Positions 1 through 11,689 of a stretch of DNA of 64,000 bases are shown one piece after another. The translations under genes were made by a program, and so were the position numbers. The notes under the pieces are model-generated. The model was not told the DNA's origin and made no database searches. It saw only the letters and a list, made by a program, of their open reading frames with translations. The first letter of the stretch is position 1; every line of letters starts with the position of its first letter. The DNA is from Nymphaea colorata. Lineage: Eukaryota > Streptophyta > Magnoliopsida > Nymphaeales > Nymphaeaceae. Location of the stretch: positions 25,407,315-25,471,314 of the forward strand of contig NC_045141.1 in assembly GCF_008831285.2 (NCBI RefSeq), read 5' to 3'.

Positions 1-948
1 ACAACTAGTTATTTTCTATATCCTTTCAGTGCCCACCCCCTAATGGGTCTGATGTGTTTCAGAACCTGAGCTTAACAAGAAGATGGCAGTCGTATTTCTA
101 GAAACCAAAGGCCTTTGTTCTGATGGAGAATTTTGGAAATACATAAGAAGTAACCGCATCAAATTTTGCATCAACACATATGGTTAGAATTTTTAAGAAA
201 GCAGGAAACATTGGATAAATGTGACCATTACCTTTTTCTTGTCTCTTCTTATAGAACTTTTGTCAACAAAAGGGTTAAAAAACAGGTGGCATGTGAAACA
301 AAAAAAAAAGCATGTAATTGATTGGGTTTAGATACCAATGAAGTCGGCACTTGTGTGAGTTTGTCGAAAGGAAGAGACACGATAGTGTCTATCTTCTAAG
401 TAATTGTATGCATTTGACAACGAAAGAGTTTAGACACAGTCACACAAGTGGCATATAAACCCATAACTAGAAACACACTAGATTAGATGACATCAAGGCA
501 GCGTACCTCAAAAATAGACACAACAAATGAAACATATACTGCAAAACCACAACTATGAGGCAGAAAGCATAGCCAATAAAAGACAAATGATTGTCAAATT
601 AAGTTCCTATACCAAAACAAAATTATAAGGTACATACAAAGATATATCTTCTTTTCACCTACTCTGATTCTTCATATTTTGTAAGCTAACATTTTTAATA
701 GAAGTTATTGAACTTTGTACCAGTAACCTCAAATATACTTGAGGAAGAGTTTGAGCATAAAATTAGAATTTTGGCAACCTGAATATGCTTCATTGAAAAA
801 ATATAGAAAAAAAAATATTTTTTTTTGTATTTTCTACATAACAATCTCCACATTATCTGGGCCTGCCACATTCAACTAGAAGAAAATTAATCTGAAAAGT
901 GAACAGAAAGAGATTAAATAGCTTTGCCTCATACATAGGCTTGTCCCT

Positions 949-1024
949 CTAGACATCCTTCTGGTTGGCACACTCTTCGCTTGTCTTCCTAGCTTCATCC
1001 AACTGTTCAACTGCATCACCAGCA
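949..1024 (-). CDS. possible terminal coding exon, unknown protein
   Basis: Reading the minus strand, an AG acceptor at 1025-1026 is followed by a 76-nt open stretch that enters in phase needing two upstream bases and ends in TAG at 949-951. The peptide is charged and helix-prone (AVEQLDEARKTSEECANQKD), as in a coiled-coil tail. I do not recognise the family. The preceding exon is not identified, because the nearest open stretch (about 1150-1200) does not give a compatible phase. It could be the last exon of a gene starting further right on the minus strand, or chance. Confidence 0.2.
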
Positions 1025-1748
1025 CTATGATTAAGCAAAATACTATTCTTGACCAGAGTTATGTGAAAAGAGACAATCAAAGAACATTTGTCGAGAATTA
1101 TCTTCAAACTCTGAGTGTTAAAATGTAAAATATCAAGGTTCCCTCTATAACACCAAATTTAGCAAGGTCTTCTTGCAGATTTTTAACTATATTGATGCAT
1201 ACATGTCTAAAAATCATGAATTTGCCGATGAGACTGTTCAATAGTTTAAAAATAAAAAAAGGTCATACTTTTGGGCATACAAAGTCGTATATAAACTGAA
1301 CACAGAATTAGAAGGAAAATTAGTCGAGAAAGTTAAATCATAGGGGAGCACGTGTGATGCAATTTTACAAAACAAAAAAAAAAGTGGAGTTGCCAAGAAA
1401 ATTATAAGTCTTTATGGTGGACTCCACAGAGAATGGGGCTTCTAATGTTTGCTTTACTCTGTCAGTACATTCATAAGTGTATATATGTGGCATTAAATTC
1501 TACATCTCACAGTTAACCATCAAATAAGAAGAATCGTGGTCATATATAAAAATAGAATAGCACTTTTTATTCTCCACTAACTTATTATAAACATAATTTA
1601 CTCAAAATAAATTAAAAAAACGTATTAACAATTTTGAAGCATTCTTTTCTCTTCCTATTTTTCTCCTAGATCACGGAATCTCCTCTTGCTCTTTTCTCTT
1701 ACGAACAGTAAGAAAAACAAGACAGAGGAAATTGGAGGAAGAATGAGA

Positions 1749-1772
1749 AGAAGAAGAAGAAGAAGAAGAAGA
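1749..1772. repeat. GAA/AAG microsatellite
   Basis: A run of about eight AGA triplets. The Arg-rich frame it creates (1686-1874, +) is an artefact of the repeat. Confidence 0.8.
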
Positions 1773-3028
1773 TCAAGAAAAGAAGTAGTTTTTGTAGGCG
1801 AGTTTAGTGACGAGATTATATACTGCGTGCGCCTCCACCTACATAATGTTTTAAGATCCGAACCCTGGTTTTAGCCCCTTAACATGGATCTGAAATCCAT
1901 ATTTCTTAACACCACGGAGATCCAGAACAGTGGGTCTAGCATCTTCGATTTATATTACATATTGATTTTTTTATTAGATTCCAAGAATATTTTGGCTCGC
2001 ATTAATAATTAATCAATCTTCTGGACTCGTCTTGTTTACTTTCAAGTTGACGACTTATTTTCTTTTTGTCTTTAATTTGAAGGGAGTGCACAACAGAAAA
2101 GAACCGATGAACATTTGACATTAAAATCATTTGACAAATTTGATGGGTAGAAAAAATCACTGAAACATAAAAAGCCTTTAGGGCATCCATAGTATGTGCA
2201 CTACTCAAAAGGAAAACTGGAAATTTGTCGGCCATCCATTAATAATAATGAAGTTATTATCTACCTAGACAGTTACCTTCAATGCTAACTTCAACATCCT
2301 CAGCATGATATCAGTTTTGATTGCTTTAATGAAAAGAAAAGACAATACAGTTAAAAGGATAGAAATATCAAAATCTTGTCAACTGTGTAGATGTTTTTCC
2401 ATATACCCAAAAAAGGGTAATGCAGTTGAAAGGATATTGCTTCCAGAAGAGTATTGGACAAACGAAACATGCAAAGCAATGCATTCTAAGATCCTTCATC
2501 AAGACAATCAATTGCAATTGGGTAACAGGACCTACAGTCTGAAAGGTGAAACACCATTGAGTCTACTCAGATAATAGACATTTTTTACCATATTCTGTCA
2601 TCACAGTGTAACAAAGTTAAACAGTTTGGCAGAAGATTTATTTAGTCCCCAATATAGAATATAATATAATGAAGAACCGACAAAATTAAAGTATGGTTCA
2701 AAAAACCAAGACCAAATCTCCCCATTCATGTACATGATCCTCCCATGAACCAATGGCTTCTGACCTGCTAGAAAGGTAATGCTCCCTTGAGAAACATGAG
2801 GCTTAATGTACATTATCCAATGTACTCCCAATTCACACAAGACTTGTTATTTTCGTTACCTAGAAATTATTAGCAGACCTATAGACACGCAATGAAACAA
2901 TAAAAGAGCTAAACAGGTTCTGTCTCCAGCTGACCCTTATAAACAGGACCAAAACCACACTCGGTTTCAAAAACAGAGTTAGAGAGACGTCTCAATTTAA
3001 AAAACTGAGTTTGAGAGACATCTCGGTT

Positions 3029-4312
3029 TCAAACACATGAACAACTTTTTGAAGGGGACAAGTGCGTGCAGCTCTTTGCCTTAGCGATCAGGTTCTCTTG
3101 CAGTAGAGAAGGAGATCTCATGGTAAATGATTGGCATATTGATAGGGGAGAGAGAGAGAGAGCTGAGAAAGATGCGACGTTGGTTCAGCTAGGAGTTGAA
3201 TGTTTTAGAACTTTTTAAACCACAAAATGTTGAAGTTTTTAAATCCTAACTAAATTCTCTTTGTTTTTTCCATATGAATGCTACATTTCCTCACCCAGAG
3301 GCTCATTAATAACATGCTTTAAGCCTTTGAGTTTTGAATATAATGAATCAGAACAGTACCATGCATCCCACTGTCTTCTTCAACAAAGGGCAAAACTCTT
3401 TCGCCAACCAGAGCTGACTTGAAAGCCTGACGAAGAGTTCGATAGTAAGTTTGGCTGCTCCACTTATAAGCATAATGTGTAAAGGCCATTAATTAAAGAT
3501 TTGAAAAGAAAAAGACACTTATTACGTTTCCTGAAACTTGGGTAATCTGAATCTCTCCTTTATTTTTCTTTCCTTGATCTTTTTGTTCAAAAAATTTCAT
3601 TTACCAACTTGTTCTTTTTTTTTTATTCTGAACGTGTTTTTGGTTCCCCACTTTTCTTTTCTTTTTTCTCTTTAGTACTGTACGTGGTTTGATCGTTCTA
3701 TTAAAGCCACCTGACAGAATTGATGCATGCTTGCTCTCAGCTCTTTTGGGCATTTCTTTCTGAAACGAACTAAATGTTTGTGGATTTCTTATACTCTTGC
3801 TGAAAATCAGAAGCTACAGGAACGGGTTTGTGTGACATGATCTGTGTGAAAACGATATAATCTACCCCACAAATGGGAACACGAGTATATTCAGAAACGC
3901 TCCGAACTATTTGTTGGAAGGGTCTCTGTTCCCTCCTCCGGGTTCTAATTCTCTGTTCCTTTTCAGTTCATCATTTGGTCTCTTCTTTCCTGATCCATTT
4001 GTCAATCCAAATGTTAGTTGTGTTGAAATTACCTTCAAACTCGGATCAGCATTCAACCTCACCCTGTTTTCATAGACTGCTAACGTCAACTTTGGCAACA
4101 CCCGCCACCCGTGGTTGTAACGAAGCAACACGTGAAGGAGCGTCTTCCCCTTCCACTGACGATGGAAAACTTCCCAAGGCGCCGGATTCGTCGTCGCCAG
4201 CCACCGCCAACGCTTCGACGCAGACCAGCGCCATGTCCCAGAATCTTTGCAACGGGAGAGTCTTCACGGAGTAACCGAACAAGGAATCTAAACCAGTAAT
4301 CACTTGTTCCAT
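3029..4312 (-). pseudogene. F-box-like gene, three exons, apparent +1 frameshift
   Basis: Minus-strand model. Exon 1 is 4312-4033 (ATG at 4312; donor GT at 4032-4031), exon 2 is 3462-3360 (AG acceptor 3464-3463, donor 3359-3358) and exon 3 is 3096-3029 (pyrimidine-rich acceptor; stop TGA at 3031-3029). Junction phases 0 and 1 agree, giving about 149 residues. Exon 1 begins MEQVITGLDSLFGYSVKT and runs to DMALVC, then one frame over to SKRWRWLATTNPAPWEV and FHRQWKGKTLLHVLL. This resembles the second half of an F-box (LVCKRWRxLA..P.LW), which links a target to an SCF ubiquitin ligase through SKP1. The two parts join only if one base near 4219 is ignored, so the copy is frameshifted or the base is an assembly error. 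The rest (WSSQTYYRTLRQAF, GERVLPFVEEDSG) is unrecognised. Assignment is by motif only. Confidence 0.4.
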
Positions 4313-5052
4313 ATACGCGTTCCGAGATGCCCGAGTCGAGAGCTGGATGATTGTCGATTCCGCAGTTCCTGCACAAACCTGGTTCTGTTAGGATTTCCCC
4401 CTTTCCTCATGATCGGAGAACGAACCGTCCAACTCGATCGCTTAGGTCATTTCACAGAGTGCGAAAGTTTCCGCCAGGCGCGCACTTGGGCAACCGATGT
4501 GAGTCGAAAAACGTCTCAAACGGGAGTACAAGTCCAGTTACGGGACTTGGTGAGCTCTTCCCTTTCATCGGGTCCAGATCCATGGATAAATAGGGAACTT
4601 AAATGGTTTAGTTGCGTCGGATCTGGATTCAGATCCATATTTATACTTCAGCAGCAGCGAAGTACTCATCTAAAACTTGTATCCAACGCTAGCTAATTAA
4701 ATATAAGGGATTGGTCATGTTCTAGCCTCTTTTAGCGGAACCTTTGATGGGAAACAGCCTACAAATTTTTATAATGTTTCTGTGGTCAGTCGATATCATT
4801 CAGCGTGGTGCTTCTCTCTGCATCAGGTAGTTCTGCTCATGATTATGTTGCTCCAAAGAACAATTAGTTCCCAACTTTATTTCTTGAAGCCATGTTGCTC
4901 GTCATGTTTCCTAATTAAAAATGACCGCTTTTACAGGTGGAGTTATCAGACATGTTCTGTCTTTTGATTATTTTCAGCCTGTACAAAGCTGGCTTTTCTT
5001 TGTATCTGAGAAACTTCAATAACCAATCTGCTCTTTGCCTCTCTCCATTTCG
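4313..5052. promoter_or_regulatory. divergent intergenic/5'UTR region between F-box-like and PMI1-like genes
   Basis: Contains the upstream and leader sequence of both divergent genes. From about 4388 to 4694 it matches 36354-36680 and 55005-55152, where the same DNA lies upstream of a different minus-strand gene. From about 4696 on it matches the PMI1 upstream region at 46030, 56297 and 59800. On the plus strand a likely 5'UTR intron runs from GT at 4827 to AG at 4977 (tattttcag) or to the earlier AG at 4936. The junction of the two homologies at about 4694-4700 marks a deletion relative to the 55.15-56.30 kb locus. Confidence 0.45.
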
Positions 5053-6590
5053 ATGGCAGATCAAACTGCAAGCATGGGGCAGTTGAGCATGAACAGCCAT
5101 TTTACAGAGAAGTCCATGCCTCAGGACTTGATGAAGCCCGTGGAGGAGGTTGATCTTCTTCCTCAAATTGGTCATAAAAGTGAAGACACTAGTCTGTCTT
5201 CATGCTTTCCTGCAATAGCAAAGAAAATGATCAGGAGGTGCAACTGGGTAGTTTGCTTCCGAAAATTGGCTGGCCTTCGAAATGTAGCCCGAGGTGATCC
5301 GCGGCCACAGACTAAGTGTTTGGTATGCCTTCAGGTTCACAGCATAAGAAACCTCCCACAGTGCATGAATGGTTTTAATCTAAGGTTGAACTGGAGAAGA
5401 GCAGATGGGAAGGGTGAAGAGACTGGAGCAGTGAAAGTGGTTGATGGAAGTGCAGACTTTGATGAGGTATTTCTTCAATACTATGATATCCCATGCAATT
5501 TGAAGAATTTCACGTTGTGGGTTTCTTCTAATGAGGCAAATGAGAGTGAGATGGGATGCTTTGAAGTGGAACTAAATGGAATGGTGGTGAACTCAAGTTC
5601 AAATTTTGGAGGCAAAACAAAGCACTTCAATCTACTTGGAAAAGCAGCAGGAGGGGTACTGACAATCAGCTTCTACTACAGAGTTTTCCATGCCGAGGTT
5701 CGTGACCTTAATGCAGATGCCTGCTCCTCAGGTAAAGCTTGTTCGCACTGAAGCAAAAACAATAATTATGACCACCTTTTTGAAGAACCCAATAAGAAGG
5801 GGCCAAAAAATTTCTTGTTTTTTTTTTTTTTGGGTTGAAAACACCACCTTCAAAATCTACAAGCACTAGTTTAAAATCTTGATCAATTTTTTTTTGCCCA
5901 TAAAACGGATTACAAAGTTTCAACAGCCGTGTTCAATGTTTTAAACGTCTGATCAATCTGGCAACGATGGTCAGTGTTTCGGAATCATTAAACATCTGTT
6001 ATAACTTTGAATAACTTGAAGGATTCAAAGGGAGGAGGAGCAGCTGTTTCTCCTGCCTGCCAGGCTTCATGAAGGGCACAAGTCATCAGCTGACCAGAGT
6101 TTCTTCTCTGGAATCAAATTTCGGCTTCATCACAATCGAGCACTCGAAAGAAGTTCAGCAGGCAATTGAGGATGAATCCGATTTCATAACAATCGAGAAG
6201 GGTCTTCATTCACTGATCACCTGCGCTGGTAAGCTTGAGAATGATGACAAGAAAGAGAACAAAGAATTAGATCATGAAGAAGAGGTGCTGAAAATAGGGA
6301 ACTTGTCGTGCCTAACAGTGGGAAGAGAAGAAGAGTATGAAGTTGAGCTTGTGGAAGACGAGTTTCTGAAGATGTTAGAGATGGAAGAGGACTTGGACTT
6401 CGAGTCTGTGATGAGGGAGGCAGAAGTGGAGATTATGAAGGCGACCCAAATTTGGGGCCATAGGAAGGAGGCCACTGATATAGAAAAAGATGAGTTTGAA
6501 GACCTAATCAAGAAGTGGGGGCTGGATGAACATTCATTCCAAATGACTTCTCCGCTAGAGGATTTTATCGCGTTTGGTAGTCCAATCTAA
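5053..6590 (+). CDS. PMI1-like NT-C2 domain protein, two coding exons, C-terminally short
   Basis: Exon 1 is 5053-5731 (ATG at 5053; an upstream TTG is not a plausible plant start), donor TCAG|GTAAAG. Exon 2 is 6022-6590 (acceptor GAAG|GATTC), and phase 1 joins cleanly, giving about 415 residues. Residues ~70-205 form an NT-C2 (EEIG1/EHBP1-type) lipid-binding-like domain: CLVCLQVHSIRNLPQCMNG, then DGSADFDEVFLQYYDIP, GCFEVELNG and a final strand GGVLTISFYYRVF. Exon 2 holds paired FITIE motifs, an acidic EDEFLKMLEMEEDLDFESV segment and WGLDEHSFQMTSPLEDF..FGSPI at the very end. Plant PMI1 and relatives (actin-dependent chloroplast and nuclear movement, plasma-membrane associated) have the same order, but from memory they continue several hundred residues beyond the FGSPI motif. 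This gene therefore looks like a truncated paralogue with an open frame. It is head-to-head with the F-box-like gene. A broken copy and two 5' fragments lie downstream. Confidence 0.75.
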
Positions 6591-7545
6591 AAACCTCTTG
6601 GTCTGTCTTTGGGAGTAGTTCAAGAGTGGATGTGGCACTTCATGTTAATCCATTTGTCATGGTGTTATCAATCTCTTCATTCATCTGTTACTTAGACATG
6701 TAGTAATTAAGGTGTGAATTGTATCTACCATATGAACAAAAAAGAAAAACATAATAAGTGTACTGTTATATTTTTCAGAAATATTAGTACGGCCCTTTTA
6801 AAAATTTCAACAATGTAATACGGCCTTAGTAAGAATTTCGAAAAAAATATTTTAGTCCACTGGTTAAAAAATTCCCAGCTCTCGCCCTGAGTGGATGGAG
6901 CCATATGCGGGCAGCTGCCGACAGTTTCCCACGCCTGCCCCACAAAAGTTCTTTTCATTTATTCAATTTCTTAGCTAACATTAATTTAATTCCCCTAAGA
7001 AATGTTCTTTTTCTGGGCCGCCTGCACGTCAATGAAGAGTCGCGAAGCTATTAATCAGATTGCATTTTTCTAGCATAATGTGCATTTTCCAACTTAATTT
7101 CCATTAAATACCATCAGGCTAGAAACTTGGTCGCATTCTTGGCATCATCAAATATCAACATCTCAATATCATTTTACCGCAAAATTCTAGAGTGCCGACT
7201 TAAACGGTTCAAACTGGTGAAAAAAAAAAAACATTAATGAAACAGTTGGAAATCTTTATGAAACCCAAAGATCATAAATGCAAATAAATCAATAAAACCT
7301 TATGTACTGACTTAACATGCGAAAATTCGACACATCTCAATGCAATTAATAAATTAAGCTGCTGGTTAATGAACCACGCACGTTAGCCCAAGACCCAGCA
7401 GATATTTTGAAGCAGTCAATAGTAGCTAGCTAGCATCATCCCAAAAACTATTGAATACATTGGTATCTAAACCCGGTTCAAAAATTAACCCGATGTCAGG
7501 TATGAAGAACCGGTATAGGAACTAGTGAGTTGGGTTTTAAAACGG
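6591..7545. repeat. 3' flank duplicated with the PMI1 block
   Basis: No gene. The 3' flank is repeated after the broken PMI1 copy at 47903-48640, with several deletions there. Near 6765-6870 a motif (atatttttcagaaatatta) matches, inverted, sequence beside the 29.9 and 40.5 kb repeats. Confidence 0.6.
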
Positions 7546-7839
7546 GCAAGAAACTGGACCAAAATATATGAAACGGTTTGCTGTCCCTTGTATAGACTGA
7601 CTTTAGTGATACTGATTGTGGAATATTCACAGCTGATCAATCCAGACTTTGACTATCCAAATAACCCATTAGCTATTTTCCTTAAGATCCAGATTCTAGA
7701 CCCGCGGGTGAACAGGTCCTTGAGGACATCTGTTGAAGAATGAAGAATGAAAAATGAAGATTATTCCCCATCTTAGCTCTCTTCTTCGTCGTTGTAAGAG
7801 GGCTCTCTCTTTGAAGCTGACTAATTGCCATTTTCTTTT

Positions 7840-8080
7840 TTGTCATCCAAACCAAAACTTGCTTTTAAAAAGTGAAAACCTGATTGTTGTCATCTCATTC
7901 AATTTTCGTAAACCAGGTTTTTCAAAACTCATTAAAAAAAGAGGGGTTTTTGCAAAGCCAAGTTTTCATAAAAACCATGTCATCCAAACACAAGTTTAAT
8001 ATTTTTGGTTGAGTGTATTGCCGAAGGTGTCATCCAAACACAAACCTTAATATTTTTGGTTAAGTGTATTGCCTTGTGGA
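7840..8080. repeat. MITE-like relic and 50-bp tandem duplication
   Basis: The ends carry gtcatccaaac-type motifs in the same family as the inverted-repeat element at 59364-59551, and the interior (aaccaggtttttcaaaactcatt) resembles that element too. A stretch of about 50 bp (tcatccaaacacaa ... gtgtattgcc) is repeated in tandem at about 7979-8024 and 8029-8074. Confidence 0.45.
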
Positions 8081-8224
8081 GCATCTTCTTGTAAAAGTTA
8101 CTCTGGTTTTCATTTGATTTGTTTCGTTTATGTGGTATTGTATCACTATCAGAATGGACGCATTAATTGGGAGAGTTCGTGGTTGGTATACAAGGCCACA
8201 TCAAATTCCAAAAATCACTCGGTT

Positions 8225-8560
8225 GAACAAATTTTTGTTAAACAACAGGGTATCGAATTCCAGGATCATTTTTGTTTTGTTGAATGAAAGAAATTGACTC
8301 TGGTTGCATTATGTTATATCTTAATTGTAGATCAAAACTTGGTTATGTTGATGGTGAGATTGCTAAACCTGAAATCAACGACCCTAAATATTAAGTAGTG
8401 GAAATCAAGTCATGACATGGTCATGTCTTGGCTTTTAATTTCTATGGAGCCGAAAGTAGTTGATAACTTTACGACCCTTACTACCGCACATGACATATGA
8501 ACAGCCAATGAAATGTACTGTCTATCCAAAGGATTTCCTTCCCGAATTTTTTTTCTCATA
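8225..8560 (+). mobile_element. Ty1-copia gag relic
   Basis: Translation gives SKLGYVDGEIAKPEINDPKY, then after a frame break WKSSHDMVMSWLLISMEPKV and DNFTTLTTAHDI. This is the typical order of the copia gag-like (UBN2) region. Stops and a frame shift show it is dead, and no LTR is visible nearby. Related pieces lie at 48650-48870 (+) and 50085-50400 (-). Confidence 0.7.
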
Positions 8561-8639
8561 GTAGTATTGTTCATTTTTCTCATAATCTGTGACGGGCTTG
8601 CAGAAACCTCGAGCAACAGCTTTGACCTTCCATCTTACT

Positions 8640-8840
8640 TCTGGCAGTGGGGGCCGGAGTTGCTCGAAGCACGGGCAAACGAAGCAAGCCAAGAAGCACA
8701 CTCTGTTTGGTTCAATTCCATGGTCAGAAAAATATAATCTCCAAACAAACCAACGATCGTAGCCGACTCAAGCAACTCGCAACTTGAATGGGCGAGTTTG
8801 CTAACTGTGGTTTCTATAACCGTTGGTGAAGTTCGAGTAT
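8640..8840. repeat. fragment of the block near 48.9-49.6 kb
   Basis: Sequence around aaccaacgatcgtagccgac matches both arms of the palindrome at 48850-49230. The adjacent stretch (gttgctcgaagc...gcaagccaagaagc) matches 49505-49560 in inverse orientation, so the pieces have been reshuffled. No gene is seen. Confidence 0.6.
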
Positions 8841-9129
8841 GTGTGAAGCTGATGTTCGGCTGTTCAGACTCGCTCTGAGTCTGAAGACCGTGTTGGGTAG
8901 TGGTAGTGGCCATGAGTCCTATCCTAAAATCTCTCACACTTACGTAACCGCTGTTAGGGTTGGGAAAAACCCAAGGGACTGGCTGGACTATATATTCCTA
9001 GCATATCTAGAGTTTGATGATGTCGACTCCTATAAATCCATCATACTGTACAAACTCATATGCAATGACTACCTACAATGGCAGTCTTCAGACATTTAAT
9101 ATGCAATGTCTTTACCTACAATCGCCAGC

Positions 9130-10130
9130 CTTCTTTTTCCTTTACGTCCTTCTTTTTGGGAACTGGTGATGAGGGGAATTCTTGCAAAGGTTGAACGAAG
9201 AATTGGCCACGACGCGCACTCTTTTCTCCTCCAATCTTTTATTTGACTTCGCCCTCTCTGTCCAGTTAAGGATCACCGTAACTGAAGAATCAAAGATTCC
9301 GATACCTGTAATGGACAATCGTAGGCTTAAAAAAGCATTTAGTTTCACAAGGGTTACTGAAAAGTGATACTCATGTAATCTACCCAACATTGATGTAATT
9401 TTTGAAGAGCTCTCCCTTCAAACTAAATGAGACTTTCAGGTTAAAAGATAATGGCATCCCCATTTATTATTATTAATATTTAACATCTCCCAGACTTTCA
9501 GACTCAGATGGGAACTAGTTACTGAAGTTCCCATCACCAGATGCTGGCGTTTTTCATATAAAGTATCAAGTTCATAAATCTAAAGTTGATGACAAGGGGA
9601 CGAAAAAGAAGTTTGATCTGGTTGCATCAGGTCCCCATATTCATTTCTTTGCATTTTTCAATTAGGTCCAACTTGGTGGGGTGCCATATAATTTCTTTTG
9701 TTTGATATTTGATCATAGGTCTCTGACCGAACCGTTCAAAAAAAAAAAAAAAGGATATTAAAAAGATCTAATATCCAATTAAAAGTTTGGATCAAATTCA
9801 GAATTAAGAAATAACATCTGATTGGATTTGGATTCAGATATACATAAAGATCGGATCAGATTCAGATCAAAATTTTTTTTAAAACAAATGTCATATATCT
9901 AATGCTTTTACATTTTGAAAATCGACTAAATTTGGTTCAAAATTCCAATTTGAATTCATATTCGAATATAATAGTAAAAATCGGGTATGGATCGGATTAG
10001 GATTAAGAAACCAGATATCATAATATGTAAATATGTGAAAAAGTGTCTCCAGTTAAAAATATATCTGATTCGAATTCAATTCATTGACATCCCTACAAAA
10101 GCCTTTATTGGGTTCATCCTTTATTCCTCT
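9130..10130. repeat. dispersed repeat block, copy 1
   Basis: Begins gatgaggggaattcttgcaa and includes gacaatcgtaggcttaaaa and a degenerate AT-rich tail with many gattcagat-type words ending ttgacatccctac. The same order recurs near 30240-31620 (with an RNase H insertion), 40560-40830 and 61605-62400. Noncoding. Confidence 0.65.
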
Positions 10131-10488
10131 TACGGCTTTTTCATAGCTAGTTTTGAGTTGAGCTTTTCTGTTAAGTGGACTATTAGTGTGAGGAGTACTT
10201 CGGGGCAGCCATTAATACTAGTTACAGAAGTCCCCATTACAAGATGATGGCGTTTTTATTTAAAATTATCAAGGTCATTAATCTAAAAGTTGATCGAAAG
10301 GGGACGAATGTTTAAGAAAATTTGACCACTTTGCTAGTTTCGTTGCATCAGGTCGGCATATCCATTCTTGGCATTTTTCAATTAGGTCCAACTCGGTGGG
10401 GCGCCATTTTCTTTCGTTTGATACTTATATCATGCGCCTTCTTCAAGAAAAGCAAAAGCTTAGCCTTTATTGGGTTCATGCTTCGTTC

Positions 10489-10935
10489 TAAGGCTGCACA
10501 CGAGCCCCAGCTCGAGCCCGACTCGGCTGAACAAACTCGAGCTCGAACTTGGCTCGAACTCGACTTGAGCTGCTTACAGCAAACCCAAGCTCGACTAGAC
10601 TTCACAAATTCAAGCTTGAACTCGACTCGTTTAACCCATTTTCGTTTAACATGAACGAATGTTAAACATTACCTGGTTTAACTCATGCAAGTATTAACTC
10701 GTGTAAGTGCAACTTGTGAAACTGGTTTTGATAATATTATATAGAGTACCGGTTAGTGAGTTGAGTGGAGTATAAATGAGTCGAGTTCCTAAAACTCGAA
10801 CTCGATTTGTTTATCGTTTCGATTATCTTTGTAAGCTCGAACTTTGCTCGTTTATGAATGAGTCGAGCACGAGTCGATTTTTTTCGAGCGAGTTCAAGTC
10901 AAGCCCAAGTTGGATAGGCTAGTTGTGCAGCCCTA
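10489..10935. mobile_element. hAT-type MITE with perfect 8-bp target duplication
   Basis: Ends are TAAGGCTGCACA and TTGTGCAGCCCTA, giving inverted repeats that match at 11 of the first 12 bases. It is flanked by the 8-bp repeat cttcgttc at 10481-10488 and 10936-10943. The interior is rich in gctcgaactcg words in both orientations. A related sequence without the insert is visible around 10110-10140. It has no coding capacity, and 8-bp duplications are typical of the hAT superfamily. Confidence 0.85.
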
Positions 10936-11689
10936 CTTCGTTCCACTTAGGGTTTTTCTCATAACTTTGACTTGAGCTTTGATCTTGAGTGGACTATCAT
11001 TGTGTGGAGTACCACTGGCAGGCCATTATATATGAGCGTCAAGAAGAACACCTGAGGGCTATGACGCAAAGTGAAAATGAAAGGAGCCTAATCCAATTAG
11101 TTATAATCAAAGTCAGAAATATCATATTCTTGAGAAAATTTCGGCAACGCTTTTATCATGTATTATTAAACGAAGTTGTTTTTCTTGAGAAAATTTCAGG
11201 CAAAATCTTGTAGATTTTAAACAAAAAACAAAAATCCTAAAATTAGAAAGAAATAAAATAAATGAGAAACTAACAACTGCAAAAAAAAAAAAAACGAAAA
11301 AAAAATCACCAAAAAATTTGCGAGAAAATCACGAGATATTCATTATTGCTGAAAATTTTAAAATCTAGCGAAAATTTCCAGATATTTTCATTTGATTTAT
11401 TTTGCTCAGAAATACAAATCTGGCGATACCTATGATATTAGTGGCTAATACTTGAAACTTCACTCTGAATCAAAATGAGCGCAGAAAGCCCCTTGGTGAG
11501 GTCACCCATGTGGTCAGGAAAAGAACTCGCCTTTTCTCGGAGGCTCGCAACGTTATGGGACGGCACACACCGATTTGAAATACAAAACACATTAATGAAA
11601 CTTACACCACTGGTAAAGGGTGGACTGACGGAGCCAATTTTAGGCTCGTCGTGGCATCTGCCCACACGGACCTAAACACAATTTGTTAG

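Larger units (their letters stand above)
1..3028. other. gene-poor flank with weak exon candidates
   Basis: AT-rich sequence with no long reading frame and little similarity to the repeat blocks that fill the rest of the window, so it looks low-copy. One possible terminal exon on the minus strand is listed separately at 949-1024. Another minus-strand stretch near 1150-1200 is open and reads VKNLQEDLAKFGVIEG, but I could not join it to a neighbour with matching phase. Open frames near 2305-2574 (+) and 2601-2840 (-) have no features I recognise. Confidence 0.4.

Noticed and set aside
2601-2840. 79-codon minus-strand frame with a Trp/Phe-rich segment
   Set aside because: No splice context, no repeat copy and no recognisable family; kept out of the gene list.
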